Assembly: GCF_003049575.1 (NCBI RefSeq)
Contig: NZ_PYWI01000013.1
Coordinates: forward strand, 1 to 64,000
DNA from: Lysinibacillus parviboronicapiens
GTDB taxonomy: Bacteria > Bacillota > Bacilli > Bacillales_A > Planococcaceae
DNA length: 64,000 nucleotides
Reading direction: 5' to 3'
The translations under genes and the position numbers were made by a program. Shown piece by piece: positions 14,155 to 23,644 of the stretch. The notes beneath the pieces were generated by a model. It was not told the DNA's origin. It did no database searches and saw only the letters and a list, made by a program, of their open reading frames with translations. The first letter of the stretch is position 1. Each line of letters begins with the position of its first letter.

Positions 14155-16065
14155 TTATTCCTCAACATGCGTTTGATTCAGTAGTGCTTGTTGAATTAGA
14201 TTTGTTAGCGTTTCGACTCCTTTTTGTTCCAAATGTACACCGTCTGGAGCAAAATATTCAGGATGATCAATGGCTGCGGCATGCCAATCGATCAGCGTAA
14301 TATTGTCATGCTCTTGAGCCTTCCTATACAAAGCGTTATTCACTTTTCCTTCCCATGGACGTGGTACACGCGTATTTACTAAATAAAGGTGAGCATTTGA
14401 AAATGCTCCAAGAAGCATGTCTATTTGATTGTTAGTAAAATAACCATTTGTACCTAGTTGAATAATGACTGCTTTTTTCGATTGATTAAAATTAGCAAAA
14501 GCAGGTGCCAACTTGACAGCTTGCGAAACTTGTCTGCCAATTTTTGCATCAATTGTAATGTTAGGATATATTTTTTGTAAGCTTGAAGCAATATCAATCA
14601 TTACAGAATCTCCAATGGCTAATATTCCCTCATAAGAATCATTCAATGAGTTAGAATTAGAATCGTTTGTCTCCGTTTGAGGCGTTTCTTTATTGTGTTC
14701 GATGTTAGTGCCAGCTATTTCTCCATTATCGCGAGATTTCTGATCCAATGTTTCCGGATTGTTATCGATGTCACTGCTTGAAGTCTGTGGTTCACCATCT
14801 ATTTTTACATGCGTTGGATATAATTCTTTTGCATCCTTTTGTGCTTCACCAACTACCCCTGTAATGCCTGTAAAAAACACTAGAAGAAATAGTGGTAAAA
14901 GTACCGTTGATATTTTTCTTGCAAAAGAAAAACTTGCCCATTTTGTTAGATCGATTACAACATACTGACGATAAAATGAACGGAATCCACGTTTGCGAAT
15001 CGGCGTTTCAATAAAACGATAAGACAGTTCAGCAATAATCAATATAACGATCATCTGTAAAGCGATACGCCAGTATACTGGATTTCCGATTTCGTGAACA
15101 GGGGTACCCAACACCATTATAGGATAGTGCCAAAGATAAATTCCATATGATCTTGAGCCTATCCAGCAAAAGGGCTTCCATGAAAGTAATTTTCCCAAAA
15201 AGCTAACTGGGTGACAAACACATGCTATCAATATCGCTGCATTTATCGAAACAAGGAACATGCCTCCTCTGTATAAAAACCCTTGATATTCATCTACAAA
15301 AAAAACACAAAGTATCAAGATACTAAAAGCAACCCAACTTGTTATATTTAGTTTATTGACGTGTTCGCTAGAAAGTTTTTGGGACGTAAGCCGTTTCATG
15401 GGCCAGACTAGTGCTAACCAACAGCCAATAAGTAACTCAAACGCGCGCGTATCGGTCCCATAATAAACACGACTCGGATCCATTCCTGGTTGATACAGTA
15501 TGCTCATTAATATCGCCGAACATAATGCACTGATAAAGATAAATATCGATAATTTGCTTTGCTTTCTAAAAATATATAACCCAACTGTTAATATGATAGG
15601 CCATACAACATAAAATTGTTCTTCAATGGCTAGTGACCATAAATTTTTAAAGGGTGAAGGCGAACCGAAACTATCAAAGTATGAAAGTTTATGATAAACG
15701 AACCACCAATTGCTCATATAAAACAGAGACGAAACTGCATCTCCCCGCAAAGTATGTAGAAGTTCCTTGTTAAATAGCATTACCCAAACAAAAGTAACAA
15801 TTATCATGACATATGCAGCTGGTAAGAGACGTCGAATCCTACCAATCCAAAATTGACCTAAACTTAACTTTAAGCCATTTCCTTTTACCGGTAAAATTGT
15901 GGAGGTTATTAAATATCCTGATAATACAAAAAAGATATCAACTCCTAAGAACCCTCCACTGGCCCAACTAAAGTTAAAATGGTAAGCAATGACAGATAGT
16001 ACTGCTATAGCTCTAATCCCATCTAATCCAGGGATATAACGATGATTTAATGTCTTGCTTAACAT
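14155..16065 (-). CDS. OatA-type acyltransferase (AT3 membrane domain + SGNH esterase domain)
   Basis: A 636-residue two-domain O-acetyltransferase. Residues about 8-400 are an AT3 (acyltransferase-3) membrane domain of ten or so helices, opening YIPGLDGIRAIAV with the conserved R and later GGFLGVDIFFVLSGYLIT. Residues about 490-636 are an extracellular SGNH hydrolase with GDSVM (Ser nucleophile), QLGTNG and the Asp-His pair in APDGVHLE. The fusion is typical of OatA, which acetylates MurNAc in peptidoglycan and confers lysozyme resistance; polysaccharide acetylation is an alternative. It lies alone between spoIIP and lepA, which adjoin in Bacillus. Confidence 0.85.
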   Translation of the reverse strand: MLSKTLNHRYIPGLDGIRAIAVLSVIAYHFNFSWASGGFLGVDIFFVLSGYLITSTILPVKGNGLKLSLGQFWIGRIRRLLPAAYVMIIVTFVWVMLFNKELLHTLRGDAVSSLFYMSNWWFVYHKLSYFDSFGSPSPFKNLWSLAIEEQFYVVWPIILTVGLYIFRKQSKLSIFIFISALCSAILMSILYQPGMDPSRVYYGTDTRAFELLIGCWLALVWPMKRLTSQKLSSEHVNKLNITSWVAFSILILCVFFVDEYQGFLYRGGMFLVSINAAILIACVCHPVSFLGKLLSWKPFCWIGSRSYGIYLWHYPIMVLGTPVHEIGNPVYWRIALQMIVILIIAELSYRFIETPIRKRGFRSFYRQYVVIDLTKWASFSFARKISTVLLPLFLLVFFTGITGVVGEAQKDAKELYPTHVKIDGEPQTSSSDIDNNPETLDQKSRDNGEIAGTNIEHNKETPQTETNDSNSNSLNDSYEGILAIGDSVMIDIASSLQKIYPNITIDAKIGRQVSQAVKLAPAFANFNQSKKAVIIQLGTNGYFTNNQIDMLLGAFSNAHLYLVNTRVPRPWEGKVNNALYRKAQEHDNITLIDWHAAAIDHPEYFAPDGVHLEQKGVETLTNLIQQALLNQTHVEE

Positions 16066-16335
16066 AAAATTCCTCCAATAATCTGTACAACCTCTATTTT
16101 TATATGTTGCAAATTTTTTGTCTGATGATAAACAACGTCCCCTTTTTCGTTCTGAATCATTTTCTATATAAAAAGACGCATGATTTACTTTAAAAGTTTA
16201 AGACAAAAATTTTTTTACCTAAAACTAAAACAAAGGCTGACTTTGAAGGGTCTTCTATAGTGCTATCACGGTGCATAGCTAACAATTAAACTTCTTAGTG
16301 GTTATTTATTTTATGGACATCGAATTCTAGAAAAA

Positions 16336-16392
16336 CAAAAACAACTTTTTAGCTCCATCTCCAGTTGCTTTGGGATGTAGCTAAAAAGTTGT
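16336..16392 (-). terminator. Terminator with 14-bp perfect stem
   Basis: ACAACTTTTTAGCT pairs with AGCTAAAAAGTTGT. Read leftward it ends in TTTTTGTTTTT. Confidence 0.8.
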
Positions 16393-16396
16393 TAGG

Positions 16397-16429
16397 GAAA
16401 AAGTGGCTAATAACTAGCCTTACTTTCTC
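16397..16429 (-). terminator. Second terminator after spoIIP
   Basis: GAGAAAGTAAGGCTA, five-base loop, TAGCCACTTTTTC. It is in tandem with the hairpin at 16336-16392. Confidence 0.65.
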
Positions 16430-16514
16430 TATACTTTGATATATTAACGTTTTGAATTATTTGAAGTCTCATATTAGTTAATCATGGTGTATTTTTCAAT
16501 TCTAACAATGACTA

Positions 16515-17336
16515 TTATTTTTTCTCCGCTGCGAAAGCTTTCGCAATAGCTTTCCCTAAAACGGCAATTGTTCGATTGATTTCTTCTTCAGTATTGCCAA
16601 TTCCACCAACCTCTACAATCATCATTTGTTTTGCTAAATCCTGATTGTAACGTCCGTCCACGCCATCGCCACTTTTTGAGATAACACCTTTGGAAATATT
16701 AGGAACAATCGAATTTAAGGTTGTTGACAAACTTTCAGCATATGCCGTGTTCCATCGATAATTTACATGCTCAGCCCCTACAACAAGGGCAATTTTCGCA
16801 TAGTTTTCACCATTCAATGTTAAAGTTGTTCGATCATGTTTTAAAGAATCTCGATGCAAGTCTAATATTAAATCATATTTATTTGTTTCCAAATGTTTAC
16901 TCAAATGTGGTCTCATCACATTGTAAGCTTCATGATACCCTCTGCCTTCTAGTTTAATTTCTTTCATGACATCTACATCTAAAACATCTGTTTGCAGTCC
17001 ATTTACATTAAAATGATTGACAATCATATCTTGCAAACTAAAAATATTGGTCGTTTCATGAGAAGTTGCTACTTTTCCGTTGACAGCTTGCACAATCGGT
17101 TCATATGCTTCATGTGAATGGGTAAATAACAATAAAACTTTAAAGGGATCTTTCGTCTGCTCTAACACACTTTGTTCAGCTAAATTAGTAGCGGCAAACA
17201 CGACTTGTTTATCCTCTTGTTGTTTTAACGGAGTCGATGCTTGCTTGTTGAACGGAAGTTGCCCAGCAATGACAGGTAATACGAAGAAGAACAATAATAG
17301 ACCAGTTGACCATTGTAGTTTTTTTAGCAAAGTCAC
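16515..17336 (-). CDS. spoIIP: Stage II sporulation protein P (peptidoglycan amidase/endopeptidase)
   Basis: A 273-residue membrane-anchored cell-wall hydrolase of the engulfment DMP complex, acting with SpoIID and SpoIIM in the mother cell. One N-terminal span (residues 8-25) is followed by the SpoIIP domain from about residue 65. Zinc and active-site signatures LLFTHSHEAY (about 69-78), DLHRDS (about 161-166) and VEVGG (about 243) are present. It is shorter than B. subtilis SpoIIP (about 400 aa), mainly in the linker. The start is a GTG 5 bases after GGAGG. It lies directly downstream of gpr, as in Bacillus. Confidence 0.93.
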   Translation of the reverse strand: MTLLKKLQWSTGLLLFFFVLPVIAGQLPFNKQASTPLKQQEDKQVVFAATNLAEQSVLEQTKDPFKVLLLFTHSHEAYEPIVQAVNGKVATSHETTNIFSLQDMIVNHFNVNGLQTDVLDVDVMKEIKLEGRGYHEAYNVMRPHLSKHLETNKYDLILDLHRDSLKHDRTTLTLNGENYAKIALVVGAEHVNYRWNTAYAESLSTTLNSIVPNISKGVISKSGDGVDGRYNQDLAKQMMIVEVGGIGNTEEEINRTIAVLGKAIAKAFAAEKK

Positions 17337-17387
17337 ACCCTCCTCCCCTTATCGTATGGAGGGGATGTGTCTTTTAGAACGATGAAA

Positions 17388-18404
17388 TTATAGTTCGCTT
17401 GCCCATTTCGTTAGCATAGAAGAAATGAGTGTTGCATACTTATCAATCCAATAGTCTGCCTCCTTTGGCGTGACCATCAGCTGTGAATGAGAGGCCGCAA
17501 ATGTTTCTTCAAACAATTGTTGTCGCTCCTCCTTTGACCAAGTAGCCCATTCCCCAAAAATAGGTGTTATCAGAGACATATCTAATTCTTTATTAGTGTC
17601 TGGTTGCCAAGAAGACAGTGATAACTTAGATGAAGGTTTACCACGTTCTGCGACACGTGCCGCTATAGAGCGTAGCATCAGTTCTACAGCATCTGCAATT
17701 AAAACGGGTGCATCCACTACTGTTGGGATACCAATTGCTGTCACAGGCACGCCAAGCATTTCAAATGAAATTTCCTGGCGCTGGTTCCCTACACCAGAAC
17801 CAGGGTGAATCCCCGTATCTGTAAGCTGAACTGTTTTGCATAAACGGCTACTTGCCCTCGTTGCGAGTGCATCGACGACGATAATTAATTTTGGTTTTAT
17901 ACGTTCTGCCAACGCCGCAACAAATTCACCTGTTTCATAGCCAGTCTGGCCGGTTACACCTGGAGCGTACATCACGAATTTGTCATCGATTTGCTCTAGA
18001 CTATGCAAATGGTCTATCAAATAAGGGCCGATAGCATCCGGTGTAATTGTGCGATTTCCTAAACCTATAATTAAAATTTTGTCATCATCTTTCCATGAAA
18101 TCGATTCATGTAATTTTTTAAAATTCGTCAGGAGTGCTTTCTCTAGCTGTTGAAAACCATCCTTATCTTCTAATGTAAGGGTTGGTACGGACAGGGTAAT
18201 ATACTGCCCTTGCTTTTTACCGATTTGCTTTTCGCCCTCACCGTTGACTTGCACATCCGTAATTTTCACTCGGCCAGCATTTCGATCTTCAACTTGTATA
18301 CCACTCGACTGCTCTAGCGTTTGTTTCTGTTCCCTCGTTTGATGTAAAACAACCTCATCTGATTCATCAATTAAGTCTGAACGTTGCCAATTTAAATTTT
18401 GCAT
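17388..18404 (-). CDS. gpr: Germination protease GPR
   Basis: A 338-residue A25-family aspartic-type protease that degrades small acid-soluble spore proteins at germination. Conserved blocks include LIIGLGNRTITPDAIGP (about 125), APGVTGQTGYETGE, IIVVDALATRASSR and SDTGIHPGSGVGN in variant TDTG form (about 205), then GVPTVVDA in variant IPTVVDA form. The ATG at 18404 has GAGGTG at 6 bases; an upstream TTG lacks an SD. An N-terminal propeptide removed in the forespore is expected. It is divergent from rpsT and is followed 51 bases later by spoIIP. Confidence 0.95.
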   Translation of the reverse strand: MQNLNWQRSDLIDESDEVVLHQTREQKQTLEQSSGIQVEDRNAGRVKITDVQVNGEGEKQIGKKQGQYITLSVPTLTLEDKDGFQQLEKALLTNFKKLHESISWKDDDKILIIGLGNRTITPDAIGPYLIDHLHSLEQIDDKFVMYAPGVTGQTGYETGEFVAALAERIKPKLIIVVDALATRASSRLCKTVQLTDTGIHPGSGVGNQRQEISFEMLGVPVTAIGIPTVVDAPVLIADAVELMLRSIAARVAERGKPSSKLSLSSWQPDTNKELDMSLITPIFGEWATWSKEERQQLFEETFAASHSQLMVTPKEADYWIDKYATLISSMLTKWASEL

Positions 18405-18567
18405 ATAATTCACCTCAATCGGTAGTTTGTTCAAACTGTCAAGTAAATATTCTTTGCATTTATCTATTGCAATTTAGCCTAGCGTTTGTTAAAATGATTT
18501 TTGTTGTATTGACACAAGAAATCAATGAGAAGATATCATCTCGTACCTAATTTAGGAGGTGAAAGAT

Positions 18568-18816
18568 ATGCCAAACATTAAATCTGCGATTAAACGCGTA
18601 AAAGTTAACGCAAAAGCTAACGCTGCTAACTCTCAAGCTAAATCTGCAATGCGTACTACAGTGAAAAAAGCTGAAAACGCTGTTGCTGTTAACGCTGAAA
18701 ACGCACAAGAACTTTTACAAGCAGCTTACAAATCTTTAGATAAAGCAGCTTCAAAAGGACTTATCCACAAAAACGCGGCGGCTCGTAAAAAGTCTCGCCT
18801 AGCTAAAAAAGCGTAA
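18568..18816 (+). CDS. rpsT: 30S ribosomal protein S20
   Basis: An 82-residue S20, [18 protein letters not shown] to [10 protein letters not shown], a three-helix 16S rRNA-binding protein. ATG at 18568 follows AGGAGGTG; the GTG three codons upstream is part of the SD. A TTGACA at 18509-18514 with TATCAT at 18534-18539 is a possible promoter, though its spacing is long (19). It is divergent from gpr and ends in a clear terminator. Confidence 0.98.
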   Translation: MPNIKSAIKRVKVNAKANAANSQAKSAMRTTVKKAENAVAVNAENAQELLQAAYKSLDKAASKGLIHKNAAARKKSRLAKKA

Positions 18817-18825
18817 GTGTTTATA

Positions 18826-18864
18826 AGATCAGTTTACTCTCTTAGGAGTAGCTGATCTTTTTTC
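18826..18864 (+). terminator. rpsT terminator
   Basis: AGATCAG / CTGATCT stem followed by six T. Confidence 0.85.
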
Positions 18865-18878
18865 ATTTTTAATGAGAG

Positions 18879-18914
18879 AAGACTGCCCAACATTAATATT
18901 GGACAGTCTTTTTT
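18879..18914. terminator. Bidirectional terminator rpsT / acyltransferase
   Basis: AGACTGCCCAA / TTGGACAGTCT stem with T run on the plus side, positioned between convergent genes. Confidence 0.75.
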
Positions 18915-18921
18915 AACAAAT

Positions 18922-19956
18922 CTAGACAATGCGTTTTACTAGTGGTATTTTTTGAATGATCCATACAATCATCGTGGACAGCACTAGAATAATGAACACT
19001 TGCATTGGAATGGCCATAATCGGCTTTAAAAAAAGCTCATCGTCTTCAAAAAAGTAAGGACGTACTTTATCAAGAATCATCGCATGAACTAAGTACACAC
19101 CAAAACTTGTTTGGCCAATTAGTTTTATAATTCCGCTTGTCCTATAAGTGCCGCGAGCAGCTTTTCGATTGACCCAATATTTCACAAAGACAAAGAGTGC
19201 CACACTCATTGCAATGACATTGGGACTGGAATACGAAAAAGCATAGCTTGTGAATTGTCCCTGCTCCGCCGTTAAAACATTTGTCCGTAATACCGTTTCC
19301 ATTGCTCCGATAAACCCTAAGACATATATCCCTATACGCCATTTCTTTGTTAACTCAAATGCCGCCAAGTAATAGCCCAGTAAAAAGAAGCCAATGTATT
19401 CACTCAACGGGAAAAACAATGTAAATTCATTACTCACTATATAGGAATAATAGCGCAAGACTCCATAAAATAAAATCCATAGAACCACCACATAGCCAAT
19501 CATTTGTTTGGATGCATGATTGACAAAAATATTAACTATCGGTGCTAGCAAATAAATGCCGATAAGTGCATAAAAATACCACAAATGATAATATATTTGA
19601 TTATTAAAAAACATAATAAAAAATTCTTTCCATGAATAACCAGGGCTCCACATATATGTTGCCCATGCGTAATAGATAATTGACCAAGCAATAAACGGCA
19701 GTAAAATTTTATTGGCTCGTTTTTTGAAAAAGATACCTAGTGGTTCTTCCGTTCTGCCCAGCAGAAGTGCCCCACTGATCATTAAAAAAATTGGCACACA
19801 CCAGCGAGACAAAGCATTATAAATAATGCCGATTTGCCAATCAATTTCATTTATTTTGCCATAAAGTACGACATACGGAGTCGCTACATGCAATAATAAC
19901 ACGCCTAAAATTGCAATGGCACGTAAGCTATCCATATACTGAATTCGTTTTTGCAC
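18922..19956 (-). CDS. Acyltransferase-3 family membrane protein
   Basis: A 344-residue AT3-family O-acyltransferase without an SGNH domain. It opens with RIQYMDSLRAIAILGVLLLH, including the conserved Arg and His of the family, followed by about ten hydrophobic spans (VPIFLMISGALLLG, LLAPIVNIFV, FGVYLVHAMIL). This class acylates membrane or cell-surface glycans such as teichoic acids or exopolysaccharide, and the substrate cannot be told. GTG at 19956 lies 8 bases after GGGAGG and is preferred over ATG at 19977. It stands between rpsT and holA, an insertion compared with Bacillus. Confidence 0.8.
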   Translation of the reverse strand: MQKRIQYMDSLRAIAILGVLLLHVATPYVVLYGKINEIDWQIGIIYNALSRWCVPIFLMISGALLLGRTEEPLGIFFKKRANKILLPFIAWSIIYYAWATYMWSPGYSWKEFFIMFFNNQIYYHLWYFYALIGIYLLAPIVNIFVNHASKQMIGYVVVLWILFYGVLRYYSYIVSNEFTLFFPLSEYIGFFLLGYYLAAFELTKKWRIGIYVLGFIGAMETVLRTNVLTAEQGQFTSYAFSYSSPNVIAMSVALFVFVKYWVNRKAARGTYRTSGIIKLIGQTSFGVYLVHAMILDKVRPYFFEDDELFLKPIMAIPMQVFIILVLSTMIVWIIQKIPLVKRIV

Positions 19957-20012
19957 GTTCAAAACCTCCCACGACATTATACAACCATTTAAGTCTAACT
20001 CAAAAATAAATT

Positions 20013-21023
20013 TTACAGTTGTCGTAGTAAAAACAGCTCTAAATAACGCTCACGATTACCACCGGCCGTTTTTAGTTGTAAATCTACTTCAGCTAATTGG
20101 TATAGAGCCTTGAGTAAACTTTCCTCCGAGGGACGATTACGCTGTTCAACCATTAACTTCACACGATAAGGATGAATTTTTAAATTTTTGGCAATTTGCT
20201 GCGGATGATAACCTTTTTTCAATAAATAAAAAACATTCGACATTGTACGTACATTGGATGCTAGAAGACCTACAAGCATGATGGGTTCTTGCTTTTGGCG
20301 CAGCAAATCGTGATAAATAGATAGTGCCGCAACAGGCTCATTGGCTAAATAAGCATTCAACATTTTGAAGGCATCCTGTTCCAATGTTTTCGCCACTAAA
20401 TCCTCAACTAAAGTAACTGTAATTTCCCCACCCTCTCCTAAATATAAGGACAGTTTTTCAATTTCCATTTGAAGTTGAAGCATGTTTGAGCCAACCATCG
20501 TTACAAGCTGTTCAATGGCATTTTGTGTAATAGTGTTTCCCTGTGCCTTGACAAGCCCTTGAATCCACACAGCTAAATCTTGCTCTTTCGGTGTTTCTGC
20601 TTGTACTAAAAAGGCATGTTCTTTCATCATTTTCGTTACTTTTTTACGTTCATCAAGCTTTTCATATGGGGCAATAAAAACCGTCACAGAAAAATCTGAA
20701 GGATTTCCTAGCCATGCCTCTAACCGTTTCACATCGTGATCAATTTTTTCTTTACCTTTTTCTGTCGCTTTTAAAAAGGAAGCATTTTTGGCAATAATAA
20801 GCTTACGTTCTGAGAAAAAAGGGATGGTATCTGCTTCGTCAATCACTACATCAACGGGCGTTTCTTCTAAATCAAATGTAGTCATTTCTACCTCATCATT
20901 TGCAGCAATTGCTTCTTTTAAACGTTTTACAGTTTCATCTATAAAATAGCTTTCCTCCCCAACGAGCAAATAAACTGGCGAAAGCTCACCTTTTTTTATG
21001 TTGTTCCAAACGTTTGAAATCAT
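20013..21023 (-). CDS. holA: DNA polymerase III delta subunit
   Basis: A 336-residue clamp-loader delta subunit (YqeN in Bacillus). The N-terminal AAA-like region has PVYLLVGEESYFIDETVKRL (residues about 16-35) in place of a functional Walker A, and DEADTIPFFSERKLI follows. The C-terminal helical domain carries LLRQKQEPIMLVGLLA and the final GNRERYLELFLLRQL. It opens the beta clamp for loading. ATG at 21023 has GGAGGGG. It is next to comEC and divergent from yqzM, as in Bacillus. Confidence 0.94.
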   Translation of the reverse strand: MISNVWNNIKKGELSPVYLLVGEESYFIDETVKRLKEAIAANDEVEMTTFDLEETPVDVVIDEADTIPFFSERKLIIAKNASFLKATEKGKEKIDHDVKRLEAWLGNPSDFSVTVFIAPYEKLDERKKVTKMMKEHAFLVQAETPKEQDLAVWIQGLVKAQGNTITQNAIEQLVTMVGSNMLQLQMEIEKLSLYLGEGGEITVTLVEDLVAKTLEQDAFKMLNAYLANEPVAALSIYHDLLRQKQEPIMLVGLLASNVRTMSNVFYLLKKGYHPQQIAKNLKIHPYRVKLMVEQRNRPSEESLLKALYQLAEVDLQLKTAGGNRERYLELFLLRQL

Positions 21024-21183
21024 TGTTTCCCCTCCATTTAGCAATAGAAATAGTATACATGATTTATGGCCCTTTGTGACTTTGACTAATTTGTGTCCCT
21101 TGCAGCACGGTTAATTCACGTTTTCGATATAGCTTTTATGAAAATGATGTCTTATAATAAATAACAGAATTGGAGGGATAACA

Positions 21184-21321
21184 ATGAATCCATTTGAAGG
21201 TAAAAATATACAATGCAGACGTAACGATGCAATCGACTCAGGCATTGGTTTCGGCGTATCTTTTGCAGTCTTCGCTATTATGTTCATCATCGCAATAGTA
21301 GTAGACTACGCTGCAATGTAA
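21184..21321 (+). CDS. yqzM: YqzM family small membrane protein, 45 aa
   Basis: A 45-codon gene with SD TTGGAGGG 7 bases before ATG 21184. MNPFEGKNIQCRRNDAIDSG then a hydrophobic span GIGFGVSFAVFAIMFIIAIV. The RNDAIDSGxGFxVSF pattern and the position between holA and comEC match YqzM of B. subtilis, as I recall it. The function is unknown, though competence linkage has been suggested by its position. Confidence 0.8.
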   Translation: MNPFEGKNIQCRRNDAIDSGIGFGVSFAVFAIMFIIAIVVDYAAM

Positions 21322-21341
21322 ATCTACCACTCAGACAGGTG

Positions 21342-21376
21342 AAAAGACCTTGTTCAATATTGGACAAGGTCTTTTT
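21342..21376. terminator. Shared terminator yqzM / comEC
   Basis: AAAGACCTTGT / ACAAGGTCTTT with T runs both ways. The comEC stop codon (21354-21356) lies in its loop. Confidence 0.85.
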
Positions 21377-23549
21377 CTGTATGCATTGTCCATCTATTCG
21401 CTTGTATTCGGATTTCAATAGTGCCATCGATTGCAGTTGTCCTTGTCATTAATTGACGCTTTCTAAAACGTTCTACAACCATATCATGTGGGTGTTGATA
21501 GCGATTATTGAGCCCTGCACTAAAAATTGTCAATTCAGGCTGTAACAGTTCAACAAAAGACTCGATGCTTGATGTTTTACTGCCATGATGCCCTGCCTTT
21601 AAAAGCGTCATATTCGCTAACAGGCTTCCATAAAGCTTGATGAGCTCTCTTTCCCCATCCTCCTCTAAATCACCTGTTAGCAACGCTCTAAACGTCCCTT
21701 GTTGCATATATAAGACAATTGAATCGTCATTGCCCTCGTAATCCGTATCACGGGGCCATAAATAGTGAAAGCTTGACTCGCCCATTTGCCAGGCTGTTCC
21801 CTGCATCTTTTCCTTCACAGGCACTTTTTGTTGCGACGCTTCTACTAACAAATCTCGCATCACAGGTTTATCCATGGAGCCAGGCGTTACATGAATTTCG
21901 AGCATACGAATCTCCTTTAATACTTCTTCTGCTCCCTCTACATGGTCTGCATCCGCATGTGTGACTAAGAAAATATCTATTGTTCGGATCCCTTTGCCCT
22001 TTAAAAAAGGTACAACAACCTGTTTTCCAACCTCATATGGGCTACGAGATGTCTTCCATGCCTCCTGTTCAAAGCGCAGAAGCCCACCGGCATCCACAAC
22101 ATACACAGCCTTGCGAAAAGGCAATTCAATAACGGTACAATCTCCCTGACCTACATTTAAAAACGTGAGCTTTGTATCGTTAAATAACATTGGAGCGATG
22201 TGAATACACATAGCTGGGATGATAAGCACTGTTATAAATTTTCCATAGTACCGTTCCTCTAAAAAATATAAACCTGTTAACACACTAACAAATGCCAAAC
22301 AAACAAGCCAAATTGCAGGCTTACCAGGTGTCCAAAGTTGATATGGAAATGTTTGTAAATATACGATTGCCTCCGTCAGTAAAACACGTAACGGCTCATA
22401 TAGATGGAACACGCAGTTTGCTGCAGGTATGGATATATACGTTATAACTAGCAGCACAATATTAGATGGTAATATTACAAATGAAAACAATGGTACGAAG
22501 ACTATATTTGCAAAAAATGAGGAAATGGAAACTTCATAAAAATGATGAAGTAATAGTGGATAAACAAGCACTTGGCAAACAACTGTTATTAAAAATGACT
22601 GCATCAACCAGCCCTTTGACAGTTTAAAGAGTACTCCTGAATAGACAATGCCCAACGTAGCTAAATACGATAATTGAAATCCTACCTGAAAAATGACACC
22701 AGGTTCAAGTAGAATAAAGCCAATAAAGCTAATTGCTAGTGCATCATCAATAGGCACTTGCCACTTCACATACCGCATCAGCAAGACAAATTCAACCACT
22801 GAAACTGCACGCCATACGGAAGGGGCACCACCAGCCAAAATTCCGTACATAGGTAAAATAATAAGTAAAACAACCCTAGCTATTTCTTTGCGTACACCAA
22901 CACGCAATAGTCCTTCGTAAAACAGCCATGACACGAGTGCTACATGTAGACCTGAAATCGCAAACAAATGCGTAATGCCAAGTTTTTGATAAGCACGTTG
23001 TAGTTCATCGTCGACATGATCTTGCAAGCCTATAAGAAGCGCCTGTGCCTCTGCAGCTAATGATTGTGGGAACGTAGCCTCAATATGCTTTTTCACCTGC
23101 AACCTTTGCTTCGCAAGAAAGGATCGAATCGATTTTTCTGTGGATACGTAGGACCAGTCTGTCACTTCGAATATGCCATTTGCACCTTTACTCACCAAAT
23201 AATCTTGCATTGAGAAAGCATAAGCGTGTGCAGGGGGTGTTGGCGCTACAAGTTCGCCTTGTACAAGATAGTTGAAGCCTGTAATTGATGTATTTATATA
23301 AAAATTTTTCTCTTGCTCTGAGGCAAAGCTATACACAACATAAAGCTTTTCACCGGTCTCTGTTTTCGCAAAGCCACGTAGCTTTTGCCCATTGATTTTA
23401 TATTCGTTTGTCCATGTTAATTGAAAGGATGACGGTAAAGGGGAAGGTTCCGTCAATTGCACGACTAATAAGAAGAAAAATGAAAGAAGTCCAGCGCTCA
23501 CAACGAGCGCTGAAAACACATGTGTCTCACCTTTATAGATTAGCCACAT
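21354..23549 (-). CDS. comEC: DNA internalisation channel ComEC/Rec2
   Basis: A 731-residue (as read from ATG 23549) membrane channel for transforming DNA. Order: N-terminal OB-like DUF4131 region; Competence domain with GLQDHVDDELQRAYQKLGITHLFAISGLH (split here, about residues 170-200) and many spans to about 440; C-terminal metallo-beta-lactamase-like domain from LTFLNVGQGDCTVIELP (about 480) with HADADHVEGAEE and KAGHHGS. The frame stays open for about 33 hydrophobic codons upstream (KHKWIYLALAVLVASIAV...) without ATG, GTG or TTG and with no SD at 23549. The true start is therefore unresolved. It follows comEB. Confidence 0.93.
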   Translation of the reverse strand: MWLIYKGETHVFSALVVSAGLLSFFFLLVVQLTEPSPLPSSFQLTWTNEYKINGQKLRGFAKTETGEKLYVVYSFASEQEKNFYINTSITGFNYLVQGELVAPTPPAHAYAFSMQDYLVSKGANGIFEVTDWSYVSTEKSIRSFLAKQRLQVKKHIEATFPQSLAAEAQALLIGLQDHVDDELQRAYQKLGITHLFAISGLHVALVSWLFYEGLLRVGVRKEIARVVLLIILPMYGILAGGAPSVWRAVSVVEFVLLMRYVKWQVPIDDALAISFIGFILLEPGVIFQVGFQLSYLATLGIVYSGVLFKLSKGWLMQSFLITVVCQVLVYPLLLHHFYEVSISSFFANIVFVPLFSFVILPSNIVLLVITYISIPAANCVFHLYEPLRVLLTEAIVYLQTFPYQLWTPGKPAIWLVCLAFVSVLTGLYFLEERYYGKFITVLIIPAMCIHIAPMLFNDTKLTFLNVGQGDCTVIELPFRKAVYVVDAGGLLRFEQEAWKTSRSPYEVGKQVVVPFLKGKGIRTIDIFLVTHADADHVEGAEEVLKEIRMLEIHVTPGSMDKPVMRDLLVEASQQKVPVKEKMQGTAWQMGESSFHYLWPRDTDYEGNDDSIVLYMQQGTFRALLTGDLEEDGERELIKLYGSLLANMTLLKAGHHGSKTSSIESFVELLQPELTIFSAGLNNRYQHPHDMVVERFRKRQLMTRTTAIDGTIEIRIQANRWTMHTEKDLVQY

Positions 23550-23644
23550 TGCCAGTAGTAGTAAAATAATGAGTAGCCATGCTGACTTGTGTACGGCTAT
23601 GGATGCTACAAGTACAGCTAATGCTAGGTAAATCCATTTATGTT

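Larger units (their letters stand above)
16066..16514. other. Intergenic stretch upstream of the acetyltransferase
   Basis: Contains two terminators for spoIIP (listed) and presumably the acetyltransferase promoter in 16066-16330. No -35/-10 pair there stands out, and no small gene was seen. Confidence 0.5.
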